From the NCBI GenBank assembly GCA_030704615.1, contig CM060734.1, forward strand, positions 26,474,001 through 26,538,000: a stretch of 64,000 bases of DNA. Direction: 5' to 3'. This document shows, in pieces, positions 1-11,509 of the stretch. Both the position numbers and the translations under genes were made by a program. The notes below the pieces were generated by a model that saw only the letters and a list, made by a program, of their open reading frames with translations, did no database searches and was not told the origin of the DNA. Position 1 is the first letter of the stretch, and every line of letters starts with the position of its first letter. The DNA comes from Takakia lepidozioides. Taxonomy: Eukaryota; Streptophyta; Takakiopsida; Takakiales; Takakiaceae.

Positions 1-1860
1 AAGGATAGCTACAATAAACCTGCATGGGTAGATGGTCAACTGGAAGCCGCAACAACATCGGACGATTGATAAAATCAGGCACAGCTCATGAAGGCACCTT
101 CTTCAACATGTTTCACCCTGTTTTTCCCTCTTACCAGAATCGGCCCTAAATGTTGAATTTTGCAAGTTAGCTGGTTGAATGAACCTTAAATAGTTTGGAG
201 TGACTTGGACATGATACTGCCAATGTGACAACATGATAAGTATCCAGAAACAGGTAACAGAGACGAGGAGAAGCTGTGGAATGAATACTTTTCTGACCCC
301 GTCAACAGTGGGACAATCGAGCAAAAAGGTGAATGCCTGTTGGATTACAAAGAGTAGCAGATGCAATTGAGCATAGGAACTAGAGTGAGAAGTTGAGTTG
401 GGTGTTTCCTAGAACAGATGTAGGCTGTCATTGTCAGCTGCTAGCAGCAAGGGAATGATGTATGCATGATTTGTGCAGAGGCATGGATAGCTGAAGGAGC
501 AGGGATAGAGTGTGGGTCCAGATTCATCCAAGAGGGCCGCATTTCAAGCTCCACATTACCTACGATTCCTTGTGGAAGGAAAGCTACAAGACCTGCATGG
601 GTAGATGGTCAACTGGAAGCCACAGCAGCGGCGGCGCCACACTTGATAAATCAGACACTGCTAATGATGGCACCTTCTTCAACATATTTCACCCTATTTT
701 TTCCTCTTATCAAGGACAATGTGGTGAGGGCACCTTCTTCTTCGACCTATTTCAGCCTGTTTTGCCCTCTCATCAGACTCGGCCCTGAGATGCATATTGA
801 ATTCTGTAAGTTAGCTCGTTGGGTGGATCTGTGGTGGTTTGGGGTGACTTTGACAAGTAGGGTTGGGTTGTTTGCTGGAAGAACTTCACGCCGTCAGTGT
901 CAGCTGCTAGCAGCAAGGCTGAGGATGTATTCATGATTGTACACAGGCAGGGATAGCTGAAGGACCAGGGATAGAGGTCCAGATTCATCCAAGAGGGCCG
1001 GATTTCAAACAAGTTTAGGGTCTGATTCCCTGTGGATCAGTAGCTACAAGTGGGTAGATGGTCGACTGGAAACAGCAGTGGCAGCAGCACAATTGGTAGA
1101 ACAAGGCACTACTAATGAAGGTACATTCTTCAACACATCTCCCCCTGTTTTTCCCTGCTATCAGAGTCGTCCCTACATTTTCATGTTGAATTCTACAAGT
1201 TAGCTCGTTGGTGGATCTATGGTGGGAGAGTTAGCTTGGTCTTAGCAGGCCATGATTCAATCTCTGCCTGTTTTGCCGCAGCAGCATCGGCACAATTGAT
1301 AAAATCAGGCACTGCTCTTCTTCTTACCTTTGGTGGTCGGGTCCTTCACGAACACCACGTGCCCTTTCTCATTGGCAGCCTCACTGGGCTGCGAAGGCAC
1401 CTTCTTCAACACATTTCACCCTGTTTTTCCCTCTTATCAGAATCGGCCCTAAATTTTCATGTTGAATTCTGCAAGTTAGTTGGTTGAGTGAACCTTAAAT
1501 AGTTTGGAGTGACTTTGACATGATACTGCCAATGTGACAACAGGAAAGTATCCAGAAACAGGTAACAGAGATGATGAGAAGTTGTGGAATGAGTACTTTT
1601 CTGACCCCAGTCAATGTTGGGACAACCGAGGCAAAAAGGTGAATGCCTGTATAATTACAGAGAGTAGCAGACGCAATTCAGCATAGGAATGAGTGTGATA
1701 AGCTGAGTTGGGTGTTTCCTAGAACAAATGTAGGCTGACATTGTCAGCTGCTAGCAGCAAGGCAACGTTGAATGCATGATTTGTGCAGAGCCATGGATAG
1801 CTGAAGGAGCAGGGATAGAGCGTGGATCCATATTCATCCAAGAGGGCCAGATTTACCTTG
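1..1860 (+). pseudogene. Repeated OSB-like (PDF-motif) gene fragments
   Basis: Several partial copies of one module lie head to tail. Two coding pieces recur: one reading EKLWNEYFSDPS then WDNRGKK (best at about 1,575-1,640, decayed at 268-335), and one reading IHPRGPDFK, then TYDSLWK and KPAWVDGQLEA (best at 510-640; fragments at 1-50, 970-1,090, 1,815-1,890). Together they resemble the PDF motif of plant OSB organellar single-stranded-DNA-binding proteins, which has W-D-N-R, PDFK, LW and PWV in this order. The pieces are separated by intron-like sequence and joined by a shared tract around FHPVFPS. Frames are broken, so these are pseudogene exons. OSB identity is a motif judgement by eye; another plant protein with the same motif is possible. 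Confidence 0.5.
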
Positions 1861-1873
1861 CACAAGATTACCT

Positions 1874-2345
1874 ATGATTCTCTGTGGATCAATACCTGGG
1901 AGTGCCATGATTGCAAGTTATGGGCGACATGGGGATTGGATCTATGAGCAAATGTTGCAGGAAGGGGTGAAGCCCAACCACATCACATTCGTTTGCATTT
2001 GTGCAAATGCATGTACAAGCCTGGCAGCCCTGCAAAATGGCAAGAGGTCTATGGTGACATCATCAAAGCTGGAATTGTACCAGATGTCATTTGGAAGGAA
2101 GGAGGCAGTTCAGCAGCTCTTATGTCTCTCTCTTGCAATGCATGTGCAAGCTTGGCATACGTGGGAAAAGGAAAAGAGCTCCATGGTGACATCGTCAAAG
2201 TTGGAATCATTCCACATGTCATTTTGAACTGATGAAAATGTGTGCCAAACATGGGAGCATTGAGGATGCAAAGGGGTGTTTGAGAATATGGCTAACGAGA
2301 TGATGGGGTGTTATGGAACTCGATGATTGCAGGATATGCCTCTCA
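1874..2345 (+). pseudogene. PPR gene fragment (PLS type)
   Basis: The translation has typical PLS-class pentatricopeptide pieces: YEQMLQEGVKPNHITFV near 1,945-1,995, then ANACTSLAALQNGK, a second ACASLAYVGKGKELHGDI in another frame near 2,137-2,190, and a MIAGYASHG-like piece near 2,325-2,345. PPR proteins bind organellar RNA. The repeats change frame at least twice and no continuous protein can be read, so this is a relic. It directly follows an OSB-like fragment, the same pairing seen again at 8-11 kb. Confidence 0.75.
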
Positions 2346-2800
2346 TGGGTGAAAAGCTAAATGGATTCTAAAGTCTTGGCATGGTTGGAGCTCGAGTCGT
2401 CATCCCATATGACAAATGCGTATAGTCAGGTAGGCCTAACAATATTGCTAAGCATGGTCCTTTTGACTTCAGTTTTCTAATCCCTTTATAGTGGACTAAT
2501 TTTGTTTGTCTAACTGTCTGTGGGTGAGACACAGGTAGCTGCTGTGAGAGCAGAGTCTGGTTATAGTTCTAAGTCCATGTACGCTAGGGAGTTCCAGGCA
2601 GGGACACAACAGGTTGATACAGTTAATTCCCATGTCACAGACGGTGATTTCCTTCTCAAAATGTAGCAAGAAGCATGTCCTCTGAAGGAGACTTCTCTTT
2701 TTTATGTGTGGAGGTTTGTATGGAAGTTCTGAATCATGCAAAATGGTAGGGTTGAATCATAGTTTGTTGGACTTCAGACTGGTGGAAGGGGGTATCATTT
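2346..2800. other. Unassigned sequence
   Basis: No convincing coding potential, RNA gene or repeat was recognised here. The short minus-strand frame at 2,496-2,741 has no recognisable motif. Confidence 0.5.
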
Positions 2801-2804
2801 TTAA

Positions 2805-2935
2805 CATTAAACATGCATGCCAAATGTGGGAGCATAACATATGCTCATATGTTGACCTGCAGTATGCCTAAACAGATGTGGTCTTGGAGGAACACTCATA
2901 TGCTCGTTGTGGGTGTATACAGAAGTATGTTGAGG
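2805..2935 (+). pseudogene. Isolated PPR repeat relic
   Basis: One frame reads NMHAKCGSITYAHML then a SMPKQ-W-SW-like end, matching the MYAKCGS...A..F..MP..DVVSW core of a plant PPR repeat. It is one repeat long, has lost the flanking repeats and is most likely a decayed copy of the PPR family found elsewhere in this window. Confidence 0.6.
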
Positions 2936-3439
2936 CCAAATATCGGAAGGGTGATTCTAAACATGTTTTCGTCATATGTCTTTTGAATGCAGATTGTGCC
3001 AGCCTAGGAAAGAGGTGAAGACATCATGCAAGCTAGGGTTGCATTATGTATAATCTGGAGAATAGCAAGTTAGGTGCAGAACCATATGCGACAGCATGGT
3101 CGTTACGGACTCATGAGTTTGTGCAAAGTATGGGACGGTTTTGAGGTATTGTCTTAATACAATGTCACGTGTTCTTTATCATGTTTATTTCTTTTCGTGC
3201 TTTGATGGGATGTCCTGTATGTTCTCCAGTCTCAATCACATCCGCAATGGGATGATCAGTGGCTGTTGGGGATTGTGTTGTGTTGTTATTCGGAGACAGT
3301 AGAAATAGTATTGCACTTGCACGTGTATGAACCACAAGCCGCAGCCCCCAAGTCACTGCAACCACTAGGAGTGCCTGTTTCCCAACCCACAGTCGATGTA
3401 TATCACTAGTGAAGGAGTGCATTTCAAACCCCAGTTGCA

Positions 3440-3700
3440 TCTATCACTTAAACACTCTAGTTGTCGACTCCACTTGCAAGTCGTAAAGGCAACCAGCAAA
3501 CAACTTATTGTGCCACGCGGTGTGGCCTCAAGCCTGCACGTGGCCACATCTATGATAGAGAACACGTGGCATTTTGTCGCATAGCCACGTGGCTGTATTT
3601 CCAGCGTCGTCGCGGGTCAAAAGTCCACTTGGTCAAGGTCCAAGATTCAGTCAACGCCGCGCACGACGCTGCCATGTGGCCCCCCTACAAAAATTAAGCA
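3440..3700. repeat. CACGTGG-rich GC-rich stretch
   Basis: Several GCCACGTGG, CACGTGGC and CGACGC motifs lie in short inverted pairs between about 3,515 and 3,680. It resembles the G-box-rich repeat at 11.5 kb in motif content. No gene is recognised. Confidence 0.45.
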
Positions 3701-3906
3701 GCAGTCGGCGGAATGACTGACCAAAACCACTCCGACCATGTCATGACTGAAACGACTGGGCTGTCCGAAGATACTAGTGTGTTGGCACTTCGAGTTGCCC
3801 AGTCGTTTTTGGTCTGCAAAGACTCACTTTGCTGTCGTTTCGCCAGTCGTTAAATCAACGATTCCTTGTAGTGCTTGCTTCCAGGTAAGTCTGAAAGGTG
3901 GCTTCA

Positions 3907-4695
3907 TCACAGCGTGGGGATTCCAGAGAGAAGACTCCAGGCCCGGGCTTGTTTGTTGGCTTCGCGAGTGAGGATGGTTAGTAAATTACGTATTGGTCGG
4001 GATTTAGGTGGGCTTGGAATTGGGTGTATTAGCCAGAATGGGTGGGTATGTGCGATGTGAATGGGGTCGTCCGTGGGATCTTCTGGGGGTTTGGAAGCGC
4101 CTTCCTGACTGAGGAGCTCGGCTTCTTCATTGCTGCGTATACCGGTATGCGAGCGTACTTTGATAAAGTGGACGGGGTGGTCTATGGAGATGGCAAGTTT
4201 TACAATGGTTGTTATGAGGTTTCGGTCTGGGTGGTGATGGTGGAAGGAGGGGTGTGAGAGGTGGTTTCGGATAAGTAAAAGCAAGGTAAGGCTGTCTGCG
4301 AAAATATAGTGTAGGGGAGAGAGTGCGGTAAGCTGAGAAAGTGTTTTGGAAATGGCCATGAGCTTGGTACGAAGTATGGTGGCAGGGCCGAAAAGTCTAA
4401 GGGCAGTTCTTTGTTTAGTAGCGGCATCGTAAACACCATAGCCATCTCTAGATCCGGTGAAAGAGCCGTCAATATAATGTGAGTTAGACAGGGGGGATTT
4501 GGGGGCATAATCTTCTGGCATAGTGGGGGGGCACGGGGTGGTATCAAGGGGGGGGGGGGGGGGGGGGGGGGAGGGAGGGGGCGCGGTAGCGCCCTTACCC
4601 AGGCCTTCCCTGGGGAATGGACCAAGTGTCGGGCTATGGGAGATAGTGGTGGGGGGAATGCCTCTACGTGAGCATGTAAGCGCAGCCAGGCTCAC
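3907..4695 (-). pseudogene. LINE-type RNase H domain fragment
   Basis: The minus-strand frame has an RNase H fold signature in order: YIDGSFTGSRDGYGV (first acidic residue), RTKLMAI where the usual glutamate of the second site is replaced by lysine, FADSLTLLLLI (third acidic residue), then KVRSHTGIRSNEEAE (His loop and last acidic site). RNase H removes RNA from RNA:DNA hybrids; in plants such isolated domains occur at the C-terminus of LINE ORF2 and in related elements. No reverse transcriptase lies upstream. The N-terminal part is proline-rich only because it crosses a long G/C homopolymer, so the start is not reliable. The altered second catalytic residue indicates an inactive copy. Confidence 0.65.
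4547..4571. repeat. Long poly-G tract
   Basis: An almost uninterrupted run of G on the plus strand, just upstream of the RNase H fragment. It could form G-quadruplexes and is likely length-variable. Confidence 0.9.
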
Positions 4696-4699
4696 GCCA

Positions 4700-6510
4700 C
4701 GTCAGCAGTTCGTGCCATGTTGGTTCTCGCCAACGTCGTTCACGCCATGTCATTCTCATAGGCACTGACCTATAACCGCGGACAGAACGGCGTGAAGGGG
4801 CCCTATAGCCGCGGACTTGAGCATTCGGCACATAGGGAACCATATTTGGGCGATGAGAAGTGCAGAACAAAGGGTTCGAATGAATGTTGCTGAATGATTG
4901 TGTTTGAGACCGAATATAGAAGAATAGTTGTGGATGAATCAATGTGGATGACACGCTCAGAATATGGATGAATATGGATGAAATCTTGCGGATGAATGAT
5001 AATGGAAAATGTGTGACATTCGCCCCAATAAAAAAATGCAAACCCAAGATTGAACCTGTTGTTGTTTTCATATTTAAGAACGGAGAAAAAAACAAGAAAA
5101 CCGATATTTGAATTTTGATAAACCAAGAAGTATGTGTCCAATGGCAACAACATTATGAAGTTTGCATTTCAATGAGGTGAGGATAAATGGTGGCCTTCAT
5201 GCCATGTGAACGTACAAGTAGTTGGTCGAGACGGGCCGAGAAGGTTGACGGTATAGAGATGCGGGAGGTGTGTTGAACATGCAATAACAGGGTTAGGGTT
5301 GGTTCCACGTGCTCTAGGTATTTGGGAAAAGGGGGGGGGGGGTTTTCTTCGTAGTGTGAAAAGAAGGGGCATAAATCCCCTTCTAGTAAACTTCTAAACT
5401 ATTCATTGCCCAAAGAGACTCAGACTGCCCTATGACACACACCATAGGTAATTACTTTACATTGTTCAGGATCCCTTTCCTTCTACACCATGCCAACTGT
5501 GTTGCTCTTATGAAACACACTAAAACCCTAGAGTGCATCAAATTTAGACTCACTGCTGGTACAAAAACCATAAGAGCAGAAATATCATGATACATTCTAT
5601 GATTCCAAGGCTACTGCACCTCCCCTCAATCAGCATTCCAAGAGACAGATACATCATCTCCCATTCTCTCTACACATCTCTGGTCAGACGTTCGACAAAA
5701 CTTCATTCCATTTTTCAAAACATTTCTCTCATCTCTGGTACTTGAGAGCTCTCTAATTCCTAGAACCAGTCCATCATAAGTAGAAGAAGAAGAAGCATAT
5801 CGCACTTAGCTGATTTATACCCCTTTCAGGCGGTGGAGATCCAAATGCCAGGTTAAACCCCCCCCCCACATCCTCTGTCAGATACCTCATAATGCTGGCC
5901 GTCGCCGCCCTCACTAGCACATTCTCAGGATAGGATACATTAAGCCAAGGTGCGTGAATCCTTCACCGCCCCCCAGCAGCACTCATCCCTCAGTGATCCA
6001 GATTTCACCAATCATCAGCACCTTGATGTCACCGCAGCTCCTGGCAGCACAATCATAACTCTGCCGTCGCTACCCTCACTGGCGCTAGCTTCCCAAAACA
6101 AGGAGTATGCACACATATCCTTTCACCACCGCGGCGAGCTTATCCTCCAGTAAGCCCAAGTCACAAATCATCAAAGCCATGATGACACCGCTCTCTCCTT
6201 TGGCAGCAGCACAAATCACCAAGTTGCCTTCCTAACTATCTCTTATCTTCTTACATTACTGCTAATCAACTCAAGCCGTAGGACAAAATCAAGAGGTCGA
6301 TAGAGTAGATTCAGAAACCCACAGCTCCCCGCTCTGCCCATTCCTTTGCCCGCAACATCAGCCTTGATTCCCCACCATTCGCCTCCCCATCATTCTAGGT
6401 TATCGTCATCAGCGAATGATATATGTTTCCACGAATGAAAAACACACACGATTTCATCAGTCAAGTAAAAACACTTGAAAATTTTTCCATTGGATAGATA
6501 ATGCTTCCAA
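4700..6510. other. Unassigned intergenic sequence
   Basis: Open frames here are short and low in complexity. Poly-G and poly-C runs occur at about 5,330-5,342 and 5,858-5,867. Nothing is recognised. Confidence 0.5.
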
Positions 6511-6512
6511 TG

Positions 6513-6660
6513 CATCACTACAAGAGGAATTGGTTTTTGGGTGGTCACACTTTGCACAATCCATGGATCATATGACACATGTGTGCACTAGAAAAAAGTG
6601 TGGCACAACCGGACCCGATGTGTCACACCTGTGTGGCTTAAGTCACACTAGAATAGTCAA
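6513..6660 (+). mobile_element. CACTA-like terminus with subterminal repeats
   Basis: The sequence starts CACTACAAGAGGAATTGG and is followed by GGTTTTTGGGTGGTC, a typical design for a plant CACTA terminal inverted repeat. It is followed by inverted GTGTCACAC and GTGTGGC motifs, as expected of subterminal binding-site repeats. No matching opposite end was found, so it is a single terminus or a decayed element. Confidence 0.45.
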
Positions 6661-7078
6661 CGGTATGAACCTAGGGTTGACCCCTAGATATATTTTCCGA
6701 GTTGGCACCCTGATTACGGAAAAAACAATGCCGCAGGGCATGCCCTGATTCGTCCAAGTTCTGAAATATCTGACTCAGCGTCTTACTCGCAAAAGGGGAT
6801 GCGTGACATGAGCGTCCTAAGACAATGACAGTGACAATGACAATGACAGCTCATTCCTGATGAGAGTGCCGCCATCCGGGGGTTTGGCGTCGCTTGTGTC
6901 TCCTGCTACTCCAGCTTTTCTTGCAAACTCAGCCTTTCTGTTGCACCCTCATGATGGGAGGACCTTGTGGAGGAAGTGAAAGATTTCGTTGTTAATGTTA
7001 CGGCTCATGATGGTTTCTTATTCACCTTAAATTTAGAATGACTACCCTTAATCAGACTTTGAAGGAATCTTCGACAGC

Positions 7079-7330
7079 GTGTGGAAGTTCGCATTGCAGG
7101 CAGGAAGAGGTCACATAAAGTACTTGGAGGACGAGAATCTAACCTTGAAAGAGCGCATGTTCTTGTTGCACAAAGCGCTTAATGAGCTGCAAAAAAGCGC
7201 AGATGGAGGCGGTGCACGGCGCTCACATTTTCGAAATGGATTCAAGCCTAACGTTTGTGTTGCACAACACCTTGTTCAACGTCAGAAAAGACTCACCTTG
7301 CTCCTGGTCAGTTTAAGAGACCCAATCTAA
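7079..7330 (+). CDS. Unrecognised coiled-coil-like fragment
   Basis: The frame contains GHIKYLEDENLTLKERMFLL followed by HKALNELQKSA, which has leucines in heptad spacing and would form a coiled coil. It looks more protein-like than the surrounding frames, but I cannot assign a family and see no neighbouring exons. It may be a captured exon or a chance frame. Confidence 0.25.
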   Translation: MWKFALQAGRGHIKYLEDENLTLKERMFLLHKALNELQKSADGGGARRSHFRNGFKPNVCVAQHLVQRQKRLTLLLVSLRDPI

Positions 7331-7779
7331 CTCTCCAGACTGCAAATTACATAAGCTGGGTTAGCATCTATGTAAGTCTGGACATGTTCGTTGTTCATCA
7401 TCGTGTGTAGAGCCCAATGGAGCCCAAAAAAACTTGCATGAATGTGTTGATGAAAAGATCACTAGCAACCCTCAGACCTCGTCAAAATGTTGATGTTGTC
7501 GGATTTTCGAGCACAAACCTCGGAGCAGACCTCGGAGCACGGAGCAGACCTGGCATGAGTTTTTTTAAAGCTCCTTCACGACGGTGGGACAACAAACGCG
7601 AGTACGAAGCAGACCTGACATGAGTTTTATAAAGATCCTTCACGATGGAGGGACAACCGCAATCGCAAGGTGTGGATTTTTTCTAATGTACGAGGTGAAG
7701 AAAGTTCGTCCCTCCTGCAAAATGTGGGCTCTTAGCTCCTGTTGTTAGTACCATGATTTGGTATTCTTCTGATGTTTAC

Positions 7780-8075
7780 AAGGTTCTTGGGAGATTCAGC
7801 TTGGTCTTAGCAGGCCGTGTTTCAATCTCTGCCCGATCAGCTGCACCGTGGTGGTTCTCACAGACCAATCCGACATTACCTGACTACAGACACAAGCAGC
7901 ACACACAAGAGGTCATCTTGGGTTCATGGTCAGTCAAATGCTCAATGGGCCATGACACAAGGTCGAGAACAATGTGGTGAGGGCACCTTCTTCTTCAACC
8001 TATTTCAGCCTGTTTTTCCCTCTCATCAGACTTGGCCCTGACATGCATATTGAATTCTGTAAGTTAGCTCGTTGG
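7780..8075 (+). repeat. Copy of the OSB-associated repeat module
   Basis: The tract around GAGGGCACCTTCTTCTTCAA (7,979 onward) to GTAAGTTAGCTCGTTGG matches those at about 723-820 and 10,634-10,740. The start also shares TTGGTCTTAGCAGGCC with 1,240. It leads directly into the PPR pseudogene, so the same fusion of module and PPR may have been copied more than once. Confidence 0.7.
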
Positions 8076-9590
8076 CTTCTGAAAGAGGATCAAGAGAAGA
8101 AGTCCATAAATGCTCTTCTGGCTCTTTCTGGACATGTGAAGATGCTTTGTGAGGCAGGGAGACTGAAAGAGGCTCTACAGACTTCAACCAAAGAGCATTT
8201 CAGCAGATTCAGATATGTATGTATGTCTCTTGCTTAAGTGCATCAAGATGAAAGGTCTGGAAGGAAGCTGGAAAGCAGGTGCACACCCACATTATCCAAA
8301 GTGGATTCATGCCAAGTGTTTTTCTCCTCAACACCCTTGTCAACATGTATGTTAAGTGCGGGAGCATCATGCATGCTCACCAAGTGTTCAACGGAATGCC
8401 TCGACGATCTTTGATCACGTGGAATACAATGTTGGCAGGATTTACCAAGCATGGGTGTGGTAGGAATGCTTTGGAGACATATGAGCAAATGTTGCGCGAA
8501 GGGGTGAAGCCCAACCACATCACATTTGTTTGTGTTTGCAATGTGTGTGCAAGCCTGGGAGCCTGGAAAAGAGGAAAGAGGTCCATGGCGACATCTTCAG
8601 AGCTGGAATTGTACCAATGCCATTCTGAACAATACCCTGGTGGACATGTATGCAAAATGTGGGTGCATGGAGGATGCAAAGGGAGTGTTCAACACTATGG
8701 CTGAACGAGATGTGGTGTCGTGAAGTGTGGTGCTTGCAGGGTATGCACAGCAGGGACGTGGGATGGAGACTTTGGAGACCTATGATCAAATGATGGGGGA
8801 AGGGGTGAAGCCTGGCCACATCATGTTTGTGTGCATTTGCAATGCTTGTGCAAGCCTGGCAGCCCTGGACAAGGGCAAAGAGGTGCATGGGGATATCATC
8901 AAAGCTGAATTGTACCAAATGTCATTCTGAACACTGCCCTGGCAACTCTGGAAAAGGGGAAAGGTCCATGGCGACATCTTCAGAGCTGGAATTGTACCAA
9001 ATGTCATTCTGAACAATACCCTGGTGGACATGTATGCAAAATGTGGGTGCATGGAGGATGCAAAGGGAGTGTTCAACACTATGGCTGAACGAGATGTGGT
9101 GTCGTGGAGTGCGATGCTTGCAGGGTATGCACAGCAGGGACGCGGATGGAGGCTTTGGAGACCTATGATCAAATGATGGGGGAAGGGGTGAAGCCTGGCC
9201 ACATCATGTTTGTGTGCATTTGCAATGCTTGTGCAAGCCTGGCAGCCCTGGACAAGGGCAAAGAGGTACATGGGGATATCATCAAAGGTGGAATTGTACC
9301 AAACGTCATTATGAACATTGCCCTAGCAGCTCTGGAAAAGGGGAAAGAGGTCCATGGCGACATCTTCAGAGCTGGAATTGTACCAAATGTCATTCTGAAC
9401 AATACCCTCGGCATGTATGCAAAATGTGGGTGCATCGAGGATGCGAAGAGAGTGTTCAACACTATGGCTGAGTGAGATGTGGTGTCGTGGAGTGCGATGC
9501 TTGTAGGGTATGCACATCAGGGACGTGGGATGGAGGCTTTGGAGACCTATGATCAAATGATGGGGGAAGGGGTGAAGCCCGGCCTGTTTT
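8076..9590 (+). pseudogene. PPR (PLS-class) pseudogene with tandem repeats
   Basis: The N-terminal part reads CEAGRLKEALQ, then after a frame change HTHIIQSGFMPSVFLLNTLV, NMYVKCGSIMHAHQVFNGMP, and YEQMLREGVKPNHITFV, a textbook PLS-class PPR series. PPR proteins of this class edit or process organellar RNA. Further repeats read YDQMMGEGVKPGHIMFV, CNACASLAALDKGKEVHGDI and GIVPNVILNNTL. They are interrupted by frameshifts and stops (for example at about 8,240, 8,722 and 9,474) and no C-terminal E/DYW domain is seen. The later part is a tandem duplication of about 384 bp, described separately. The gene is not functional as it stands. Confidence 0.85.
8540..9590 (+). repeat. Tandem duplication, ~384-bp unit, in PPR pseudogene
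   Basis: The string TTTGGAGACCTATGATCAAA starts at 8,771, 9,154 and 9,538, giving periods of 383 and 384 bp. Flanking bases are almost identical between copies. Each unit encodes about three PPR motifs, with small indels that change frame between copies. The third copy breaks off at about 9,585 where an OSB-type module begins. Confidence 0.9.
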
Positions 9591-9725
9591 TCAGCCTGTT
9601 TTCCCTCTTATCAGAGTCGTCCCTAATTTTTCATGTTGAATTGTGCAAGTTAGCTGGTTAAGTGAATCTAATTTGGAGTGACTTTGACATGATACTGCCA
9701 ATGTGACAACAGGAAAGTGTCCAAA
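9586..9725 (+). repeat. OSB-associated module fused to PPR array
   Basis: The stretch from CAGCCTGTTTTCCCTCTTAT through GTGACAACAGGAAAGT matches 115-235, 1,415-1,550 and 11,195-11,305. It replaces the rest of the third PPR unit abruptly. Confidence 0.75.
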
Positions 9726-9734
9726 AATGAGATG

Positions 9735-10420
9735 TGGTGTGTGGGAGTGCCATGATTGCAAGGTATGTGCAGCATGCAGGGTGTGGGATTAAGGCTTTGG
9801 AAACCTAAGAGCAAATGATGTGGGAAAGGATGAAGCCAGACCAGGTCATGTTCGTTTGTAATATGCATATGCGAGCCTAGCAGCCCTGGGAAGGGGCCAA
9901 GAGGTTCATGGTGATTGCATCATCAAAGCTGGAATTGTACCTGATGTCATTCTGAACATCCCCTGGTGTACATGTATTTCAAATGTGAGCCTGGTAGCCC
10001 TGGAAAGGACGCAAATGTCCATGGTGACATCGTCAAAGCTGGAATTGTACCACTAGATGTCTCTAAACACTGCCTTGGTGGATATGTATGTCAAATGCAA
10101 GCCTGGCAGCCCTGGAAAATGGTGCAAAGGTCCATGGTGATATCGTCAAAGCCGGTATTGTATCTGATGTGATTCTGAACGTTGTCGTAGTGGGCATGTA
10201 TGCCAAGTTTGGGTACAACTACAAGGATACAAATGGCATGTTTGATAATATGGCTGAATGAGATGTGGTATCAGCCTAGCCCATAATTGCACTTAACTAG
10301 AGTAGGCAATGAGTGAAGACGGGGTTCGTGGTGACATCATCCAAGCTGGAATTGAACTGATGTCGTTCTGAACTATGCCCTTGTGGACTTGTATGCCAAA
10401 TGTGGGTGCATGGAGGAGGA
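9735..10420 (+). pseudogene. Further decayed PPR fragments
   Basis: Pieces reading VH-GDIVKAGIVP, a frame-broken KAGIVPDVILN and MYAK-G-like repeats recur at about 9,905-9,960, 10,018-10,050, 10,130-10,200 and 10,320-10,420. These are PPR L and S motifs of the same family as the array to the left. No long frame remains. Confidence 0.65.
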
Positions 10421-10599
10421 TGATGATCCCAAAGGACCTCACAGGTGTGATGGATCCCAAGGGCAGTTTGTGACGAGCACAGAGGTGTGTGTGCTCACAG
10501 GTGTGTGATCCCAAGGGCACCTAGAGCTACTCTAGGTGTGATGATCCCAAGTCATCTGGCAGCAGACACAAGAGGTCCTTTGGGGTTGATGGTCGGTCA

Positions 10600-11310
10600 A
10601 ATCCTCCATGGGTCATGACACAAGGTCAAGGACAATGTGGTGAGGGCACCTTCTTCTTCAACCTATTTCTGCCTGTTTTACCCTCTCATCAGACTCGGCC
10701 TGAGATGCATATTGAATTCTATAAGTTAGCTTGTTGGGTGGATCTGCGGTGGTTAGGAGCGACTTTGACAAGTTACTGCCGATGTGGGAACAGGAAAGTA
10801 TCCAAAAACAGATAACATAGATGAGGAGAAGCTCGTTGGTGGATCTATGGTGGTTTTGGAGTGATTTTGACATGTTACTGTAGGTAGGGTTTGGGGTGTT
10901 TGCTGGAAGAACTTCACGCCGTCAGTGTCAGCGGCTTCGGCTGCTAGCAGCAAGGCTGAGGATGTATTCACGATTTGTACGCAGGCATGGATAGCTGAAG
11001 GAACAGGGATAGAGTGTGGGTCCAGATTCATCCAAGAGGGCCGGATTTCAAGCTCCAGATTACCTATGATTCCCTGTGGAAGGATAGCTACAAGAAACCT
11101 GCATGGGTAGATGGTCAACTGGAAGCCACAACAGCAACGGCACAATTGATAAAATCAGGCACTGCTAATCAAGGCACCTTCTTCAACACATTTCACCCTG
11201 TTTTTCGGCCCTAAATTTTCATGTTGAATTCTGCAAGTTAGCTGGTTGAGTGAATCTTTGATAGTTTGGAGTGACTTTGACATGATACTGCCAATGTGAC
11301 AACATGAAAG
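10600..11310 (+). pseudogene. OSB-like PDF-motif fragments, best-preserved copy
   Basis: Between 11,014 and 11,150 the frame reads VQIHPRGPDFKLQITYDSLW, then KDSYKKPAWVDGQLEA, the clearest copy of the PDF-motif-like exon in the window. Before it (10,630-10,860) is the module tract GTFFFNLF...PVLPSHQ and an incomplete GNR-like exon start. OSB proteins bind single-stranded DNA in mitochondria and plastids and limit recombination. The copy lacks an oligonucleotide-binding domain and a transit peptide, so it is a fragment. Confidence 0.5.
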
Positions 11311-11322
11311 TATCCAGAAACA

Positions 11323-11480
11323 GCTACAACACAAACTGGTTTTTGCCACGGCCTAATTCACACAATTTGGTGTGAAAACAGCCAGGGGTCACACCCTCAG
11401 CAAGTGTGTAAACAGACGTGAAGATTCGGACACCTGTTGCAAACGGTGGCTCTGTGGAAACGACCATGCCACACTTTATC
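11323..11480 (+). mobile_element. Possible CACTA-like terminus
   Basis: The string CTACAACACAAACTGG then TTTTTGCCACGGCC resembles the terminus at 6,513 (CTACAAGAGGAATTGG then TTTTTGGGTGGTC). It abruptly ends homology to the OSB module at about 11,320, as an insertion boundary would. The leading CA of CACTA is not clean, so this is a weak call. Confidence 0.3.
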
Positions 11481-11509
11481 ACAAGCTGACATGGACAATG
11501 GTGGCCGTG

